A stretch of 53,725 bases of DNA from a virus: positions 1 to 53,725 of the IMG/VR virus record IMGVR_UViG_3300037845_000029; one strand, written 5' to 3'. Position 1 is the stretch's first letter, and each line of letters starts with the position of its first letter. Made by a program: the position numbers and the translations under genes. This document shows, in pieces, positions 39,495 to 47,790 of this stretch. The notes under the pieces were generated by a model. That model saw nothing but the letters and a program-made list of their open reading frames with translations, was not told the DNA's origin and ran no database searches.

Positions 39495-40084
39495 ACACTG
39501 CTGAGAAGCATCCACTCGAAACGAGCGTGCGCCGTGTGAACACGTCGGGCTACGAAGAACCGTCGCGCCTGCTGCGGTCGTGGTGGGCCGTCAAGCGGTT
39601 TCTGCGCGAGGATGTACCGGGCGGCCGGCCGGTTCACGACGCATGGATTCGGTTTCGAGATTTCACATGGTGCCGATGGACGACGATCAAGCCACGAACG
39701 GTCGGCCATGAGTTTCACAACTACGGCGACTTGATCGCGCCGTTGGCGTTCGAGTGCCTTTGCCGCTACATGGAGGACGACGGCGGAAATGAGACCGAGT
39801 TAGGATCGTTCGACTACGCCGATCCAGACGACGACCCGGTGGCCGAGCTTCGCGACCATTACCATTGGTGGACCACGGTTTACCAGAAAGCCGAGAACGA
39901 CCTGTGGAAAATCGAAGTGGCCACGCCGAAGAGCGCAACGGCAATTTTTGACGAGGACGACCCACTGACGGCACCGTATCGCGCAGCGCTCGAAAAGTGT
40001 CGCAAAGATGAAGAGGCGCTGCACGCCGAGTTGATTCGCCGGACGCATCGACTCATCGAACTTTCGGGTTTCATGTGGAGTTGA
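39491..40084 (+). CDS. Hypothetical protein in the replication block
   Basis: 197 residues from ATG 39491 (ATGA overlap). WIRFRDFTWCRWTTIKPRTV, DLIAPLAFECLCRYMEDDGG and ELRDHYHWWTTVYQKAENDL are Trp-rich. C-terminal helix LHAELIRRTHRLIELSG. No motif recognised; position suggests a role in DNA metabolism. Confidence 0.65.
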   Translation: MNTAEKHPLETSVRRVNTSGYEEPSRLLRSWWAVKRFLREDVPGGRPVHDAWIRFRDFTWCRWTTIKPRTVGHEFHNYGDLIAPLAFECLCRYMEDDGGNETELGSFDYADPDDDPVAELRDHYHWWTTVYQKAENDLWKIEVATPKSATAIFDEDDPLTAPYRAALEKCRKDEEALHAELIRRTHRLIELSGFMWS

Positions 40085-40089
40085 ATGAA

Positions 40090-40275
40090 ATGATGGGAAA
40101 CCACGGACTTCGCGGCTACAAGCTCTGCAAGGAATGCGGCCAGCCGCTCTTGAAGAAGGGCCAGAAGCGGAAGCACAAGGACGACTACCGGCATGCGAGG
40201 GGATGCCCGGCGGCGTCGAAGCGCGAGCACGACGCGACCGAAAGGTTCTGGGCGGAATACGACGCCGCCAAGTGA
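40090..40275 (+). CDS. Small zinc-finger-like protein
   Basis: 61 residues from ATG 40090 (other starts 40075 and 40093). KLCKECGQPLLKKGQKRKHK and ARGCPAASKREHD give Cys/His pairs in a basic context, a small C2HC-type finger. Function unknown. Confidence 0.6.
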   Translation: MMGNHGLRGYKLCKECGQPLLKKGQKRKHKDDYRHARGCPAASKREHDATERFWAEYDAAK

Positions 40276-40286
40276 GGGAGACGACG

Positions 40287-40511
40287 ATGGCTGCAACGAC
40301 CGAATGCGTTACGCCCTGGCACGCTCGCGCGGTTGAGCTTGAGCCGAGCGGGGGGCCATATTGCGAGTTCGCCGCCTGGCATGAATGGATGGAGGAACAC
40401 GTCGGGGAGTTCCGCGAGTGCTGGGAGTCAATCGACTTGATTGACCGGGTGTTTTTGTTTTCGCTGTTTGAAAAAGCGGCCGAGCCTTCGACCGTGGGAG
40501 CGACGAAATGA
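40287..40511 (+). CDS. Small hypothetical protein
   Basis: 74 residues from ATG 40287 (GGGAG upstream). Acidic, Trp-rich (FAAWHEWMEEHVGEFRECWE). Overlaps the clamp gene by 4 bases. Confidence 0.6.
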   Translation: MAATTECVTPWHARAVELEPSGGPYCEFAAWHEWMEEHVGEFRECWESIDLIDRVFLFSLFEKAAEPSTVGATK

Positions 40512-41107
40512 AAATCACCAATCCCAAAGCCGTGGCCGCGCTACAGAAGATCGCTGACGAAGCGAAATCAACCGGCAGCCAGCGCTACGCCCTTTCAGGC
40601 GTGCGTCTGCGGCGCACAGACGAGGCCAGCGCAGCGGCGACCGATGGCCGAATTCTGGCGATCATGCAATGGCCGCACGACGAGCAGCCAGGAGATTCGT
40701 TCGAGCGCATCGTGGACCTGAGCAAAATCGGACCCGACCCGCGACCCGTCGAACTCAGCGAGACGCCGGACGCGGCTGGATTCCTGCGCGTCTCGCCGGT
40801 AGACAAACGTCCCGACGCGCCATTCAAGGGCGAGTACAGCGTCGGACCTGTCGTTGAAGGCCGTTTCCCGCAAGTCGAAGTCTGCGTACCGGACTACGGC
40901 GCGCGCAACGCGGTCAGCATTTCGGTCGACCCGGCATTGCTCGCTAGACTCTTGACCGTGGCTGCCGAGACGACAATCGATGCGCGGCGCGGCGTGCGGT
41001 TGACGATCCCGCGCGACCCGACGAAGCCGATTCGGATTGACAACGAGCACGACGGGCTGACGTTTGTGGGAATCATCATGCCGATGAGCGACGGAGACGC
41101 GACATGA
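40508..41107 (+). CDS. Sliding-clamp-like protein (DnaN-type, short)
   Basis: 199 residues. AAATDGRILAIMQWP, VVEGRFPQVEVCVPDY, VSISVDPALLARLLTVAAET and LTIPRDPTKPIRIDNEHDGL ending FVGIIMPM follow the strand order of bacterial beta clamp domains. It has about half the length of DnaN, so a two-domain subunit that trimerises, or a dimer with fewer domains, is expected. It would tether the host or phage polymerase. With the AAA+ gene at 11080 it suggests a phage clamp/loader pair. Confidence 0.75.
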   Translation: MKITNPKAVAALQKIADEAKSTGSQRYALSGVRLRRTDEASAAATDGRILAIMQWPHDEQPGDSFERIVDLSKIGPDPRPVELSETPDAAGFLRVSPVDKRPDAPFKGEYSVGPVVEGRFPQVEVCVPDYGARNAVSISVDPALLARLLTVAAETTIDARRGVRLTIPRDPTKPIRIDNEHDGLTFVGIIMPMSDGDAT

Positions 41108-41394
41108 CCGACGAACGACTCGCGGAGATCGAGATAGGCGTCATACGGAAGCGGCACGGTTCAATCGTGATGACCAAAGAGGACTTCGACGAGTTGACGT
41201 GTGCGATCCTTCGCCAGCGCCGCGAGATCGAGTTGCTGCGGGCGGTGGTCAAGACGACGGCCGAGCGCGAGGCGATGGAGGAACGCTGGTCAAATCATCC
41301 AGAGCCACTTTGTACCGAGGAGCAAATGACGAACGCTGGCTACGCTTGGGAAGCAGCCGTCGCGGCCCTGGAAGCGTTCGACGCGGAGAACTGA
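41104..41394 (+). CDS. Hypothetical protein
   Basis: 96 residues (ATGA overlaps on both sides, TGATG at its end). Two helices (RQRREIELLRAVVKTTAERE; AGYAWEAAVAALEAF). Function unknown. Confidence 0.65.
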   Translation: MTDERLAEIEIGVIRKRHGSIVMTKEDFDELTCAILRQRREIELLRAVVKTTAEREAMEERWSNHPEPLCTEEQMTNAGYAWEAAVAALEAFDAEN

Positions 41395-41603
41395 TGCTCA
41401 ACTTGAAGCTTTGGAATCCGAAGGACATGCGAGGACGGCCGAACGGCAACAAGCGCCGTAAGGACATCCCGCGTTGCCGATGCGGCTGCGGTCGGATCGC
41501 TCGCTGGCCACTCGAAAGCAACGAACCGGTTTTTTACACGCGGCTGTGCGGCTACAAGATGGCCTTGAAAATCGTCCGTGATCTAGAGTTGGAGCAGGCA
41601 TGA
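41394..41603 (+). CDS. Small Cys-cluster protein
   Basis: 69 residues from ATG 41394. KDIPRCRCGCGRIARWPLES and FYTRLCGYKMALKIV show a CxCGCG cluster like those of phage transcription or DNA-binding fingers. Function unknown. Confidence 0.6.
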   Translation: MLNLKLWNPKDMRGRPNGNKRRKDIPRCRCGCGRIARWPLESNEPVFYTRLCGYKMALKIVRDLELEQA

Positions 41604-41791
41604 GCACACTGTGTAACTTCGCCGTCGCGCCGGACCGGAAGCTGCGCCGCGTCTGCCCCGGCTGCAAGCGCCGGCAGACTGCCAGGTTCCGCGAGTGCTA
41701 CGATGGGTATTATCTGTTTTTTCCGTGTGGAACGTTCATTGACCAGGAACGGGAATTCACGCGCGGCAAGGAGTGCAAGAGGCGAAGATGA
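41600..41791 (+). CDS. Small zinc-binding hypothetical protein
   Basis: 63 residues (ATGA overlaps). RRVCPGCKRRQTARFRECYD and GKECKRRR give CxxC and further Cys in a basic protein. Function unknown. Confidence 0.6.
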   Translation: MSTLCNFAVAPDRKLRRVCPGCKRRQTARFRECYDGYYLFFPCGTFIDQEREFTRGKECKRRR

Positions 41792-42321
41792 GTACCCAGC
41801 AGACACTTTCCATCGACGAAGTGCGGAAATTGGCCAAGAAGCCACGCAAGGCGAAGGACCTCAGTCACGGCAAGGCCAAGCGGCACGAATTGAAGATTCC
41901 AGCCGAAGCGCACATCACGCGCGAAGAAGGCGTCGTCTGGGCTGTGCTGCCGTGGCCGCCCAGCGACAACGGGCTTTTGCAGTACACGGCCAAGATGATT
42001 CGTGGCAAGCTTCGCGTGTTTGACTACGCTTCACCGGACAAAAAACAGTACACGAAGGTAATCGCGAAGCTGGCGAAAGGCTCGGACTGCACGCCGCTCA
42101 AAGGCGAGTTATGGTTTGACGCCACCCTTTATCGACCACGGAAGATCGGCGACGTGTACCGATTGAAACTTTTGCTCGACACTTTGCAGGGCGTGGCGTA
42201 TGACGACGATAAGCAAATCCGCAAGCTGACAATCGAACGACGCGACGACAAGGCGAACCCAAGAGTCGAAATCGTCGTGCGGACGGTCGAACCGGAGGGG
42301 CTGCTGGGAAGCGAGACATGA
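41788..42321 (+). CDS. rusA: RusA-family Holliday junction resolvase
   Basis: 177 residues from ATG 41788. VLPWPPSDNGLLQY is the Pro-Pro-Ser-x-N opening of RusA. GELWFDATLYRPRKIGDVYR, LKLLLDTLQGVAYDDDKQIR and LTIERRDDKANPRVEIVV match the core with its metal-binding Asp residues (GD, LLLD, YDDD). The usual D-x-D-N step reads D-V-Y-R, a small departure from the family. Resolves four-way junctions made during phage replication and recombination. N-terminal 45 residues are an extra basic extension. Confidence 0.85.
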   Translation: MSTQQTLSIDEVRKLAKKPRKAKDLSHGKAKRHELKIPAEAHITREEGVVWAVLPWPPSDNGLLQYTAKMIRGKLRVFDYASPDKKQYTKVIAKLAKGSDCTPLKGELWFDATLYRPRKIGDVYRLKLLLDTLQGVAYDDDKQIRKLTIERRDDKANPRVEIVVRTVEPEGLLGSET

Positions 42322-42695
42322 ATTACCTCGAACGACGCGAAGAAGATCGGAGACGACGCGAATCGCAATCGCCAAACGACGAAGGAATCTGCGAGCCGTG
42401 CGGCCACGCTGCTGATGCCCTTGAATACGCCGTGCTGGTCAAGCATCCCGGATTCGTTGATCGGTTCATCAAGGACGATGTTCCCCCGCAGAACATCGAC
42501 ATGAACATCTCGTGGTATGCCATGTTGTACGATGAGCCGAACATTTTGCGTTTCAGGCGCAGGGAGTCGGCGGAGCATTGCAAGAGGCGATACGAACTGC
42601 ATTTTGCGGCCCGGCAAGAGCCGCAGTATTCGTTCGCGCTGATGAAGCTCATCACGATCACCAAATGGGTCCCCGACCAAGAGGTGATTCCATGA
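42318..42695 (+). CDS. Hypothetical protein
   Basis: 125 residues (ATGA overlap). PCGHAADALEYAVLVKHPGF, NISWYAMLYDEPNILRFRRR and SAEHCKRRYELHFAARQEPQ suggest a helical protein. No family recognised. Confidence 0.65.
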   Translation: MNYLERREEDRRRRESQSPNDEGICEPCGHAADALEYAVLVKHPGFVDRFIKDDVPPQNIDMNISWYAMLYDEPNILRFRRRESAEHCKRRYELHFAARQEPQYSFALMKLITITKWVPDQEVIP

Positions 42696-42880
42696 CACGC
42701 GGCTATCGGTGTGACAACTGCCATCGGTTCACGGAAGCGCTGCACTGGATTTTCGATTGCATTTGGTGCGGCAAGGAAATTTGCGAATCGTGCATGCACG
42801 GGGACGCAGCGTGCAAAGAATGCGCAAAAGGCAAAAGCAATTCCGAACTTGCGACGAAGTTCGAGGAGTCGTGCAAATGA
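42692..42880 (+). CDS. Small RING/B-box-like zinc protein
   Basis: 62 residues from ATG 42692. CDNCHRFTEALHWIFDCIWC, then CESCMHGDAACKECAKG, give eight Cys in CxxC pairs, a cross-brace-like layout. Coupled on both sides. Function unknown. Confidence 0.65.
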   Translation: MTRGYRCDNCHRFTEALHWIFDCIWCGKEICESCMHGDAACKECAKGKSNSELATKFEESCK

Positions 42881-43173
42881 AACTCGGCACCGTCAAACGT
42901 CTGGGATACGACGACAAGGGCTACGAGCGCAGGGAGCGACTCGACGCGATCGCCGAGTGCCCGAAGTGCGGCGCGGAAATCGAATGCTGGGCCGACACCG
43001 AGGAATGGACCAGGGACTACGACATATCCGACCCGACCGTGCCAGCAAAGGGCTACTGGATTCACTCACAGTATGGCGGCGCTCAGGGCGTGTGCGAGGC
43101 GTGCAGGATTCTGATTGCGGACTGTTTGAGCGACGGGTTTCGATGCTTCAACTTGCGGGAGGACGCGACATGA
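42877..43173 (+). CDS. Hypothetical zinc-binding protein
   Basis: 98 residues from ATG 42877. ECPKCGAEIECWADTEEWTR and GVCEACRILIADCL supply two CxxC pairs around a beta segment. Function unknown. Confidence 0.65.
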   Translation: MKLGTVKRLGYDDKGYERRERLDAIAECPKCGAEIECWADTEEWTRDYDISDPTVPAKGYWIHSQYGGAQGVCEACRILIADCLSDGFRCFNLREDAT

Positions 43174-43403
43174 CGCGGGCCCAGCGCAGACTGACCGACC
43201 TGATGCGTGCCGGCAATGAACTTTGGTGGTTCGGTGACCACGGCCCGCAACTCGACGGGCTCGACGACGGCGTGTACTGGCCGCAAAGGCGGACGGTCCG
43301 CGCATTGCTGCGTGCTGGCGTCCTCCGCTGGTGCGACTACCTGAATCAGACGCAGAGAGAGTGCGGGATCTGCCGGATCGAAATGACGGAGGCGACGACA
43401 TGA
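43170..43403 (+). CDS. Hypothetical protein
   Basis: 77 residues from ATG 43170 (4-base overlap). TDLMRAGNELWWFGDHGPQL and RRTVRALLRAGVLRW look like a small winged-helix domain. Ends CGICRIEMTEATT. Function unknown. Confidence 0.6.
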   Translation: MTRAQRRLTDLMRAGNELWWFGDHGPQLDGLDDGVYWPQRRTVRALLRAGVLRWCDYLNQTQRECGICRIEMTEATT

Positions 43404-44491
43404 AGATTGGCTTTAACGAGGCAACGCTGATCGCTGGGTCGTGGTATGACATGGGCCGAGCCAAGGCCGCAGCGGAGAAGCCGAAGGAACGAGCCTACTA
43501 CGTGCATTTAGACCACGGTCGCCCGACTTGGGTTCGAGTTGACATGCCGTGGGATGATCCGGCACCAGGCTGTGAATGGATTACGGTCGTCGAACTCCGC
43601 GACGACGAGAAGATCGTGGGGCCGAAAGAGTGGCACAGGATGGCACGCGCGGCAACCGAGGCAGAGGGACAGGTCGATCCCGATATTCGCGACGCAGCGC
43701 TGCAATGTGCCCGCTGCATCGGCGGCGAAGAAAGCGTTGCCCAACGGCTATTGAATTCGGCGACGTTCTATCGCGAGAATCGCTACATGTTCCAGTTGCA
43801 AGTTTCCGCGACCGAGATTGGCCTGATGGACGGCTGGCATTCGGGCGGTACGTTGGGCGTCGAGCTTGACGCCGCGCGCCGGCAAATCGCAGAGTTGAAA
43901 GCGGAACTTTCCGAATTCGAGCGAGAGGATCGTTGCGGCATCGAACTGGCTGCGGAACATCGCGACAAACGGGAAACCGCCGAGAACCGCGTCAAGGAAC
44001 TGGAAGCGACGTGCGCGGCAATGCGAGAGGCATTTGACCACTGTGAGAAGAGCGTTGACCGCAACAATGTCTTTGTGCAACATTCGAGCAAAACCCACTT
44101 CGCTGTTGTCGGATGTAGATGGGAAAAGTTGAAAGAGGCAATGAAAACCGACGCTGAACTCATCGAGGAAATGGAGGAGAAAGGCGTGCTCGGCCGCCCC
44201 GTGCCCAGAGTGGAAGATACCCACTCCACTCGGCCTCCGGCTAGCTCGGCAGGCGCGGATGGGCCGCAACCACCGGATGAACTCGTCGACACCGGCACGG
44301 CGTTCCAGTCGAAGCGCCGCTGGATTTGCCCGGAGTGCAAGGCCCGCAACGAAGGCCCAGCAGACGAGCCAGGTTCGTGGTCCTGTTTCAAGTGCGGTTA
44401 TCGCCAGCCGGGGCCAGCGTCGAAAGCGGGACTACCGCCAGTCTCATCGACATCGACACGAAGCGATGGAGGGATGGACGATGGGATTTAA
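43400..44491 (+). CDS. Hypothetical protein with coiled coil and C-terminal zinc ribbon
   Basis: 363 residues from ATG 43400. Residues 160-230 form a coiled coil (RRQIAELKAELSEFEREDRC). Residues about 310-340 form a zinc ribbon of the RanBP2/SCAN type (WICPECKARNEGPADEPGSW, SCFKCGY). N-terminal part unassigned. It overlaps the next gene by 11 bases. Confidence 0.65.
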   Translation: MKIGFNEATLIAGSWYDMGRAKAAAEKPKERAYYVHLDHGRPTWVRVDMPWDDPAPGCEWITVVELRDDEKIVGPKEWHRMARAATEAEGQVDPDIRDAALQCARCIGGEESVAQRLLNSATFYRENRYMFQLQVSATEIGLMDGWHSGGTLGVELDAARRQIAELKAELSEFEREDRCGIELAAEHRDKRETAENRVKELEATCAAMREAFDHCEKSVDRNNVFVQHSSKTHFAVVGCRWEKLKEAMKTDAELIEEMEEKGVLGRPVPRVEDTHSTRPPASSAGADGPQPPDELVDTGTAFQSKRRWICPECKARNEGPADEPGSWSCFKCGYRQPGPASKAGLPPVSSTSTRSDGGMDDGI

Positions 44492-44807
44492 CTCAACGCT
44501 TTTCGTGCTCAACGACCGGCTGCACGACATCGCCGAGTACAAGAACCTCGGCGAGCAGTTGCGGTATATCCTCGGCGGTTGCCCGCGGCCAGGTCAAAAG
44601 ATTTGCGACGGCATGACCGTCGTCGAGTGCCACCACGCGGATTACACGGCCATCATCGCTGCTGGCGGAAACTGCGCGAGTCTACTGGGCACGCTCTGCG
44701 ATGCGCACCACCACACGCCGGAAGCCCGCGTTAATGTGCTACGCGACCTTGCCGACGCAATGGGGTTCGACCTTGTGGCCAAGCCGAAGCGACGGAGGCG
44801 AGCATGA
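44481..44807 (+). CDS. Hypothetical protein with conserved His/Cys
   Basis: 108 residues from ATG 44481. FVLNDRLHDIAEYKNLGEQL, VVECHHADYTAIIAAGGN and TLCDAHHHTPEARVNVLRDL; phages often carry related small proteins (HHAD + GN motifs), function unknown. Basic C-terminus KPKRRRRA. Confidence 0.65.
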   Translation: MGFNSTLFVLNDRLHDIAEYKNLGEQLRYILGGCPRPGQKICDGMTVVECHHADYTAIIAAGGNCASLLGTLCDAHHHTPEARVNVLRDLADAMGFDLVAKPKRRRRA

Positions 44808-45004
44808 CACTCACTCCCGAAGAAGCCCTCGACCGCGAGCGCGCGGCGAACCGCAAGCTGCTCATGGCGATCAACTCGTACCAGGTGCTTTTCGACCAGC
44901 GCGGCGCTCGTGAGTTGTCGGCGGCCAGAATGTGGCTCGTGCGCCGCTCGGAAGTGCTCGACCGCGAGGCCCAGCGCCAACACGAAGCGGAGGCAAAACC
45001 ATGA
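44804..45004 (+). CDS. Small helical protein
   Basis: 66 residues, ATGA overlaps both sides. Highly charged helix throughout (EEALDRERAANRKLLMAINS). Function unknown. Confidence 0.6.
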   Translation: MTLTPEEALDRERAANRKLLMAINSYQVLFDQRGARELSAARMWLVRRSEVLDREAQRQHEAEAKP

Positions 45005-45273
45005 ACCTCGACCGCCAGAAATACGCCAGGTTCGCCGAGTTGGTGGAACCGCCGCCGGCAGTCGGCACCTTCAAGCCCGTGGGCGTCGTGCCGGAGCCAG
45101 CGCCGACGGACCCAGGCAAATCGCATGGAGTGCTCACCCAGCGAGATGTTGCGGCCATGCTCGGAATAACCCAAGCCGCCGTAAACAACGCAGAGCAGCG
45201 GGCCCTGCGCAAGCTGCGGGCCGATCCTGTCTTGAGGCAGTTGGCCGTGGACTTGGGGGTTATTGCCGCATGA
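45001..45273 (+). CDS. Sigma-region-4-like HTH protein
   Basis: 90 residues from ATG 45001. LTQRDVAAMLGITQAAVNNA followed by EQRALRKLR is the HTH of sigma factor region 4 (TQxEVAxxLGxSxxxVxxxExRALxKLR). The N-terminal half is Pro-rich and unstructured. It might act as an anti-sigma-like or promoter-specificity factor for later phage genes. Coupled to the methyltransferase gene. Confidence 0.7.
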   Translation: MNLDRQKYARFAELVEPPPAVGTFKPVGVVPEPAPTDPGKSHGVLTQRDVAAMLGITQAAVNNAEQRALRKLRADPVLRQLAVDLGVIAA

Positions 45274-46088
45274 CGCCAACCTGGGAAAGCGACGGCGTGA
45301 AGCTGTACCACGGCGATGCGCGCGAAGTCTTGCCGAAGTTCGCCGGCTCGTCCATCGACCTGCTGCTGACCGATCCGCCCTACGGCCACAACAACAACAA
45401 TGGCGACCTGATTCACCGCTGGGAAGCCGCCCTCGGTCGGCTTCCCTGCGGTTCGGATTCACCGCTGGTTTCTCGACCAATCGCCAACGACGGCAAAGAA
45501 GCGAACCCGCTGATTCGTTGGATGTTCGGCGAGGCGGCGCGCGTTCTTGCGCCTGGCGCTTGCTGCTGCTGCTGCTGCTGCGGCGGCGGCGGCCCAGACC
45601 CACAGTTTGCGCGCTGGTCACTTTGGCTCGACGAAGCGCTCGATTTCAAGCAAATGGTCGTTTGGGACAAAGGACCAATGGGCATGGGTTGGCACTATCG
45701 ACGCAGCTACGAAACGGTGCTTGTCGCGCAAAAGCCTGGCGCGGCGTGTCGTTGGTTTGACGAAACAGATTCGGTCGAGAACATCATCCGGCACATCCCG
45801 AAGATCATCCCGCAAGCCGACGATCACCCGACGGTCAAGCCCGTGCGGCTCATGGCGCACTTCATCGGCTTGCACACGCGGCCCTGTGACTTGGTGCTCG
45901 ACCCGTTCATGGGCTCGGCCACAACGGCGGTCGCGGCCTTGCGCGGAGGCCGGAGATTCCTTGGCGTCGAGTGCGACCAAGGGCATTTTGACCACGCCGT
46001 GCGCCGCATCGAAGCCGAACTTTCACGGCAACCGCTCTGGGAACCGCGTCCGGTCATCCAGCGCAGCTTCACGGAGACCGAAGCATGA
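45270..46088 (+). CDS. DNA methyltransferase, DPPY type (beta-class order)
   Basis: 272 residues from ATG 45270. Motif IV DLLLTDPPYGH is near the N-terminus and motif I VLDPFMGSATTAVAALRGGR with FLGVECDQ near the C-terminus, the order of beta-class N4-cytosine/N6-adenine enzymes. VKPVRLMAHFIGLHTRP is the conserved motif X region. A central TGC/GGC microsatellite encodes seven Cys then four Gly. Probably protects phage DNA against host restriction; no partner endonuclease is adjacent. Confidence 0.88.
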   Translation: MTPTWESDGVKLYHGDAREVLPKFAGSSIDLLLTDPPYGHNNNNGDLIHRWEAALGRLPCGSDSPLVSRPIANDGKEANPLIRWMFGEAARVLAPGACCCCCCCGGGGPDPQFARWSLWLDEALDFKQMVVWDKGPMGMGWHYRRSYETVLVAQKPGAACRWFDETDSVENIIRHIPKIIPQADDHPTVKPVRLMAHFIGLHTRPCDLVLDPFMGSATTAVAALRGGRRFLGVECDQGHFDHAVRRIEAELSRQPLWEPRPVIQRSFTETEA

Positions 46089-46285
46089 CCGCCCTCATCG
46101 CCCTTCACCCCTGCTGCGGCGGAATAGCCGGCGTGTGCCTGCCCCAGCCGGGCACCGACGAGCCAGTGAAGAACTGGCGTGCGTACCACGAAGAGCGCGG
46201 CGAGAAAATCGAGGAGGCCGAGTACGAAAGTTTGGTCGCGACGAAAAGATTTGGGTGCCATTGCAATCAAAAGGCAGCGCGGTAA
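46085..46285 (+). CDS. Small hypothetical protein
   Basis: 66 residues (ATGA overlap). Three Cys and one His scattered (LHPCCGGIAGVC; CHCNQK), acidic middle. Function unknown. Confidence 0.55.
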   Translation: MTALIALHPCCGGIAGVCLPQPGTDEPVKNWRAYHEERGEKIEEAEYESLVATKRFGCHCNQKAAR

Positions 46286-46292
46286 AATAAAC

Positions 46293-46326
46293 GAGCCGCA
46301 TCGGTCGATCAGAACCGAGGCGGCTC
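46293..46326 (+). terminator. Hairpin, possible terminator
   Basis: GAGCCGC (46293-46299) and GCGGCTC (46320-46326) form a 7-bp stem with an inner CGGT/ACCG stem. No long T run follows (TTGG), so termination is uncertain. Confidence 0.45.
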
Positions 46327-46356
46327 TTGGCACGAAAACCTTGTTGGAGGTTTTGC

Positions 46357-47334
46357 ATGACCGCGATCAACTCTAGCACATCCCTGCGCCTTGCTCTACG
46401 GCGCAAAAAGACCGTGAAGATCGGGGAGCCGTTTGACAGACTCACGGTTATTGGGCTTCCGTTTTACCTCAATGGAAAAATCTGCGTCGTCTGTAAATGC
46501 GCCTGCGGAAAAATACACCTTGCGAAGCAGGCGTACTTGAGGTTGAGGCAATGCCGGTCGTGCGGATGTCTCAGGATTAAGTCTAGTACGAAGCATGGGT
46601 TGGCAGGCACGGCACTTCATGGGATTTGGCAAGGGATCAAAAGGCGATGCTACGGAAAAGAAGATACGGCGTACCCAAGGTACGGCGGTCGCGGAATCAT
46701 CATGGACGCGGCTTGGCGTAGTGATTTCGTGACGTTTGCCGATTGGTGCATGTCTCATGGGTACGCCCCCGGTCTCGAAATCGACCGCATTGACACAAAT
46801 GGCCACTACTCGCCTGAAAATTGTCGGTTCGCAACGAGAGCGCAGAACGCGCAGAACATTCGCAAGAAAAAACACGCCGTTCATTCTAAGTACAAGGGCG
46901 TCGGAAAAACGGGTGGCCGACACAACGGCGTCCGCTGGCGTAAATCTTATTGGCGCGCAAGGATCATGGCGTTCGGTGTCGATCACACGCTCGGCTATTT
47001 TAAGACCGAACTTGAGGCAGCTATCGCGTTTGACAAAGCAGCCGTTAAGCTTCACCGCAACTTTGCCGTGCTGAATTTTCCAGAGAACCTACAAGCCTAT
47101 CTTGACTCGCCGGCATCTGTTCGCGTGAAACTTACGTTCGATGAACTCGCGGCGTTCGCAAACTCGCAGCGGGGTTTAACGCTTGAGCGCTGCGACCCGC
47201 AATCGCATAACAGGTTTTGTTTGACCGGGCAATTTCCTGGGCAGCGCCATTCATCTCGTAGGTTCCGAACCTTGAAAGATGTAGCTGTGATATTGCAGTT
47301 CGAGCAGCACCACTGCGCAAGGAAGGCCGAATGA
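46357..47334 (+). CDS. HNH-AP2 homing endonuclease
   Basis: 325 residues from ATG 46357 (TTGGAGG 6 bases upstream). Order: zinc ribbon (CKCACGKIHLAKQAYLRLRQ, then CRSCGC) at about 45-70; HNH core at 80-160 with YPRYGGRGIIMDAAW, WCMSHGYAPGLEIDRIDTNG and HYSPENCRFATRAQNAQNIR; AP2 DNA-binding domain at about 180-240 (KSYWRARIMAFGVDHTLGYF, TELEAAIAFDKAAVKLH). Free-standing mobile nuclease. Its lower GC than its neighbours suggests recent arrival; the hairpin before it and the intact flanking genes show an intergenic insertion. Confidence 0.88.
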   Translation: MTAINSSTSLRLALRRKKTVKIGEPFDRLTVIGLPFYLNGKICVVCKCACGKIHLAKQAYLRLRQCRSCGCLRIKSSTKHGLAGTALHGIWQGIKRRCYGKEDTAYPRYGGRGIIMDAAWRSDFVTFADWCMSHGYAPGLEIDRIDTNGHYSPENCRFATRAQNAQNIRKKKHAVHSKYKGVGKTGGRHNGVRWRKSYWRARIMAFGVDHTLGYFKTELEAAIAFDKAAVKLHRNFAVLNFPENLQAYLDSPASVRVKLTFDELAAFANSQRGLTLERCDPQSHNRFCLTGQFPGQRHSSRRFRTLKDVAVILQFEQHHCARKAE

Positions 47335-47759
47335 GCATCCACCTTCTTCCGCCCGGCATCGCGTGCATCATCAACGGCGAGGTCGTCACCGTCGAAGAAG
47401 CCCGGCGCAACCGCCGTGAGTCTCAAGCCGAGCACCTTCGCCGAAAGTTGGCCGTAGAACGCGAGACGCACGCCTGGAAGCTCTGGGTGGCCTACTTCGA
47501 CCAAAGGCTCATGGGCGGCTGGCAAGCGTTCCTTGAGCGACAGGGCGAACGGGTGTGGATCGACCGCGACAGGAAGTGGCTGATGGAGCCGCTGATGAAG
47601 TTGTTCCCGACAGGCGCGCTGTTCGATGACTGGCACGATTGGAAACGGGTGTTCGCCAAACGGTTCGAGCGACGACGGCAAGACCGGAGACCGCTGGGCG
47701 TTGCGTTCGTTTGGTGGGACGGCTGCAACGAAAATCCGACGCTCGAAAAATCTGCTTGA
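47331..47759 (+). CDS. Hypothetical protein
   Basis: 142 residues (ATGA overlap). IACIINGEVVTVEEARRNRR, AWKLWVAYFDQRLMGGWQAF and DWHDWKRVFAKRFERRRQDR make a basic, Trp-rich helical protein. Function unknown. Confidence 0.65.
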   Translation: MSIHLLPPGIACIINGEVVTVEEARRNRRESQAEHLRRKLAVERETHAWKLWVAYFDQRLMGGWQAFLERQGERVWIDRDRKWLMEPLMKLFPTGALFDDWHDWKRVFAKRFERRRQDRRPLGVAFVWWDGCNENPTLEKSA

Positions 47760-47784
47760 CGCCGTTTGTCACACCTGTTACAAT
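47756..47784 (+). promoter_or_regulatory. Sigma-70-type promoter, leaderless
   Basis: TTGACG 47756-47761 (overlapping the previous stop), spacer 17, TACAAT 47779-47784. ATG 47791 follows after 6 bases, so the mRNA would begin at the start codon. Confidence 0.75.
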
Positions 47785-47790
47785 CCCGCG

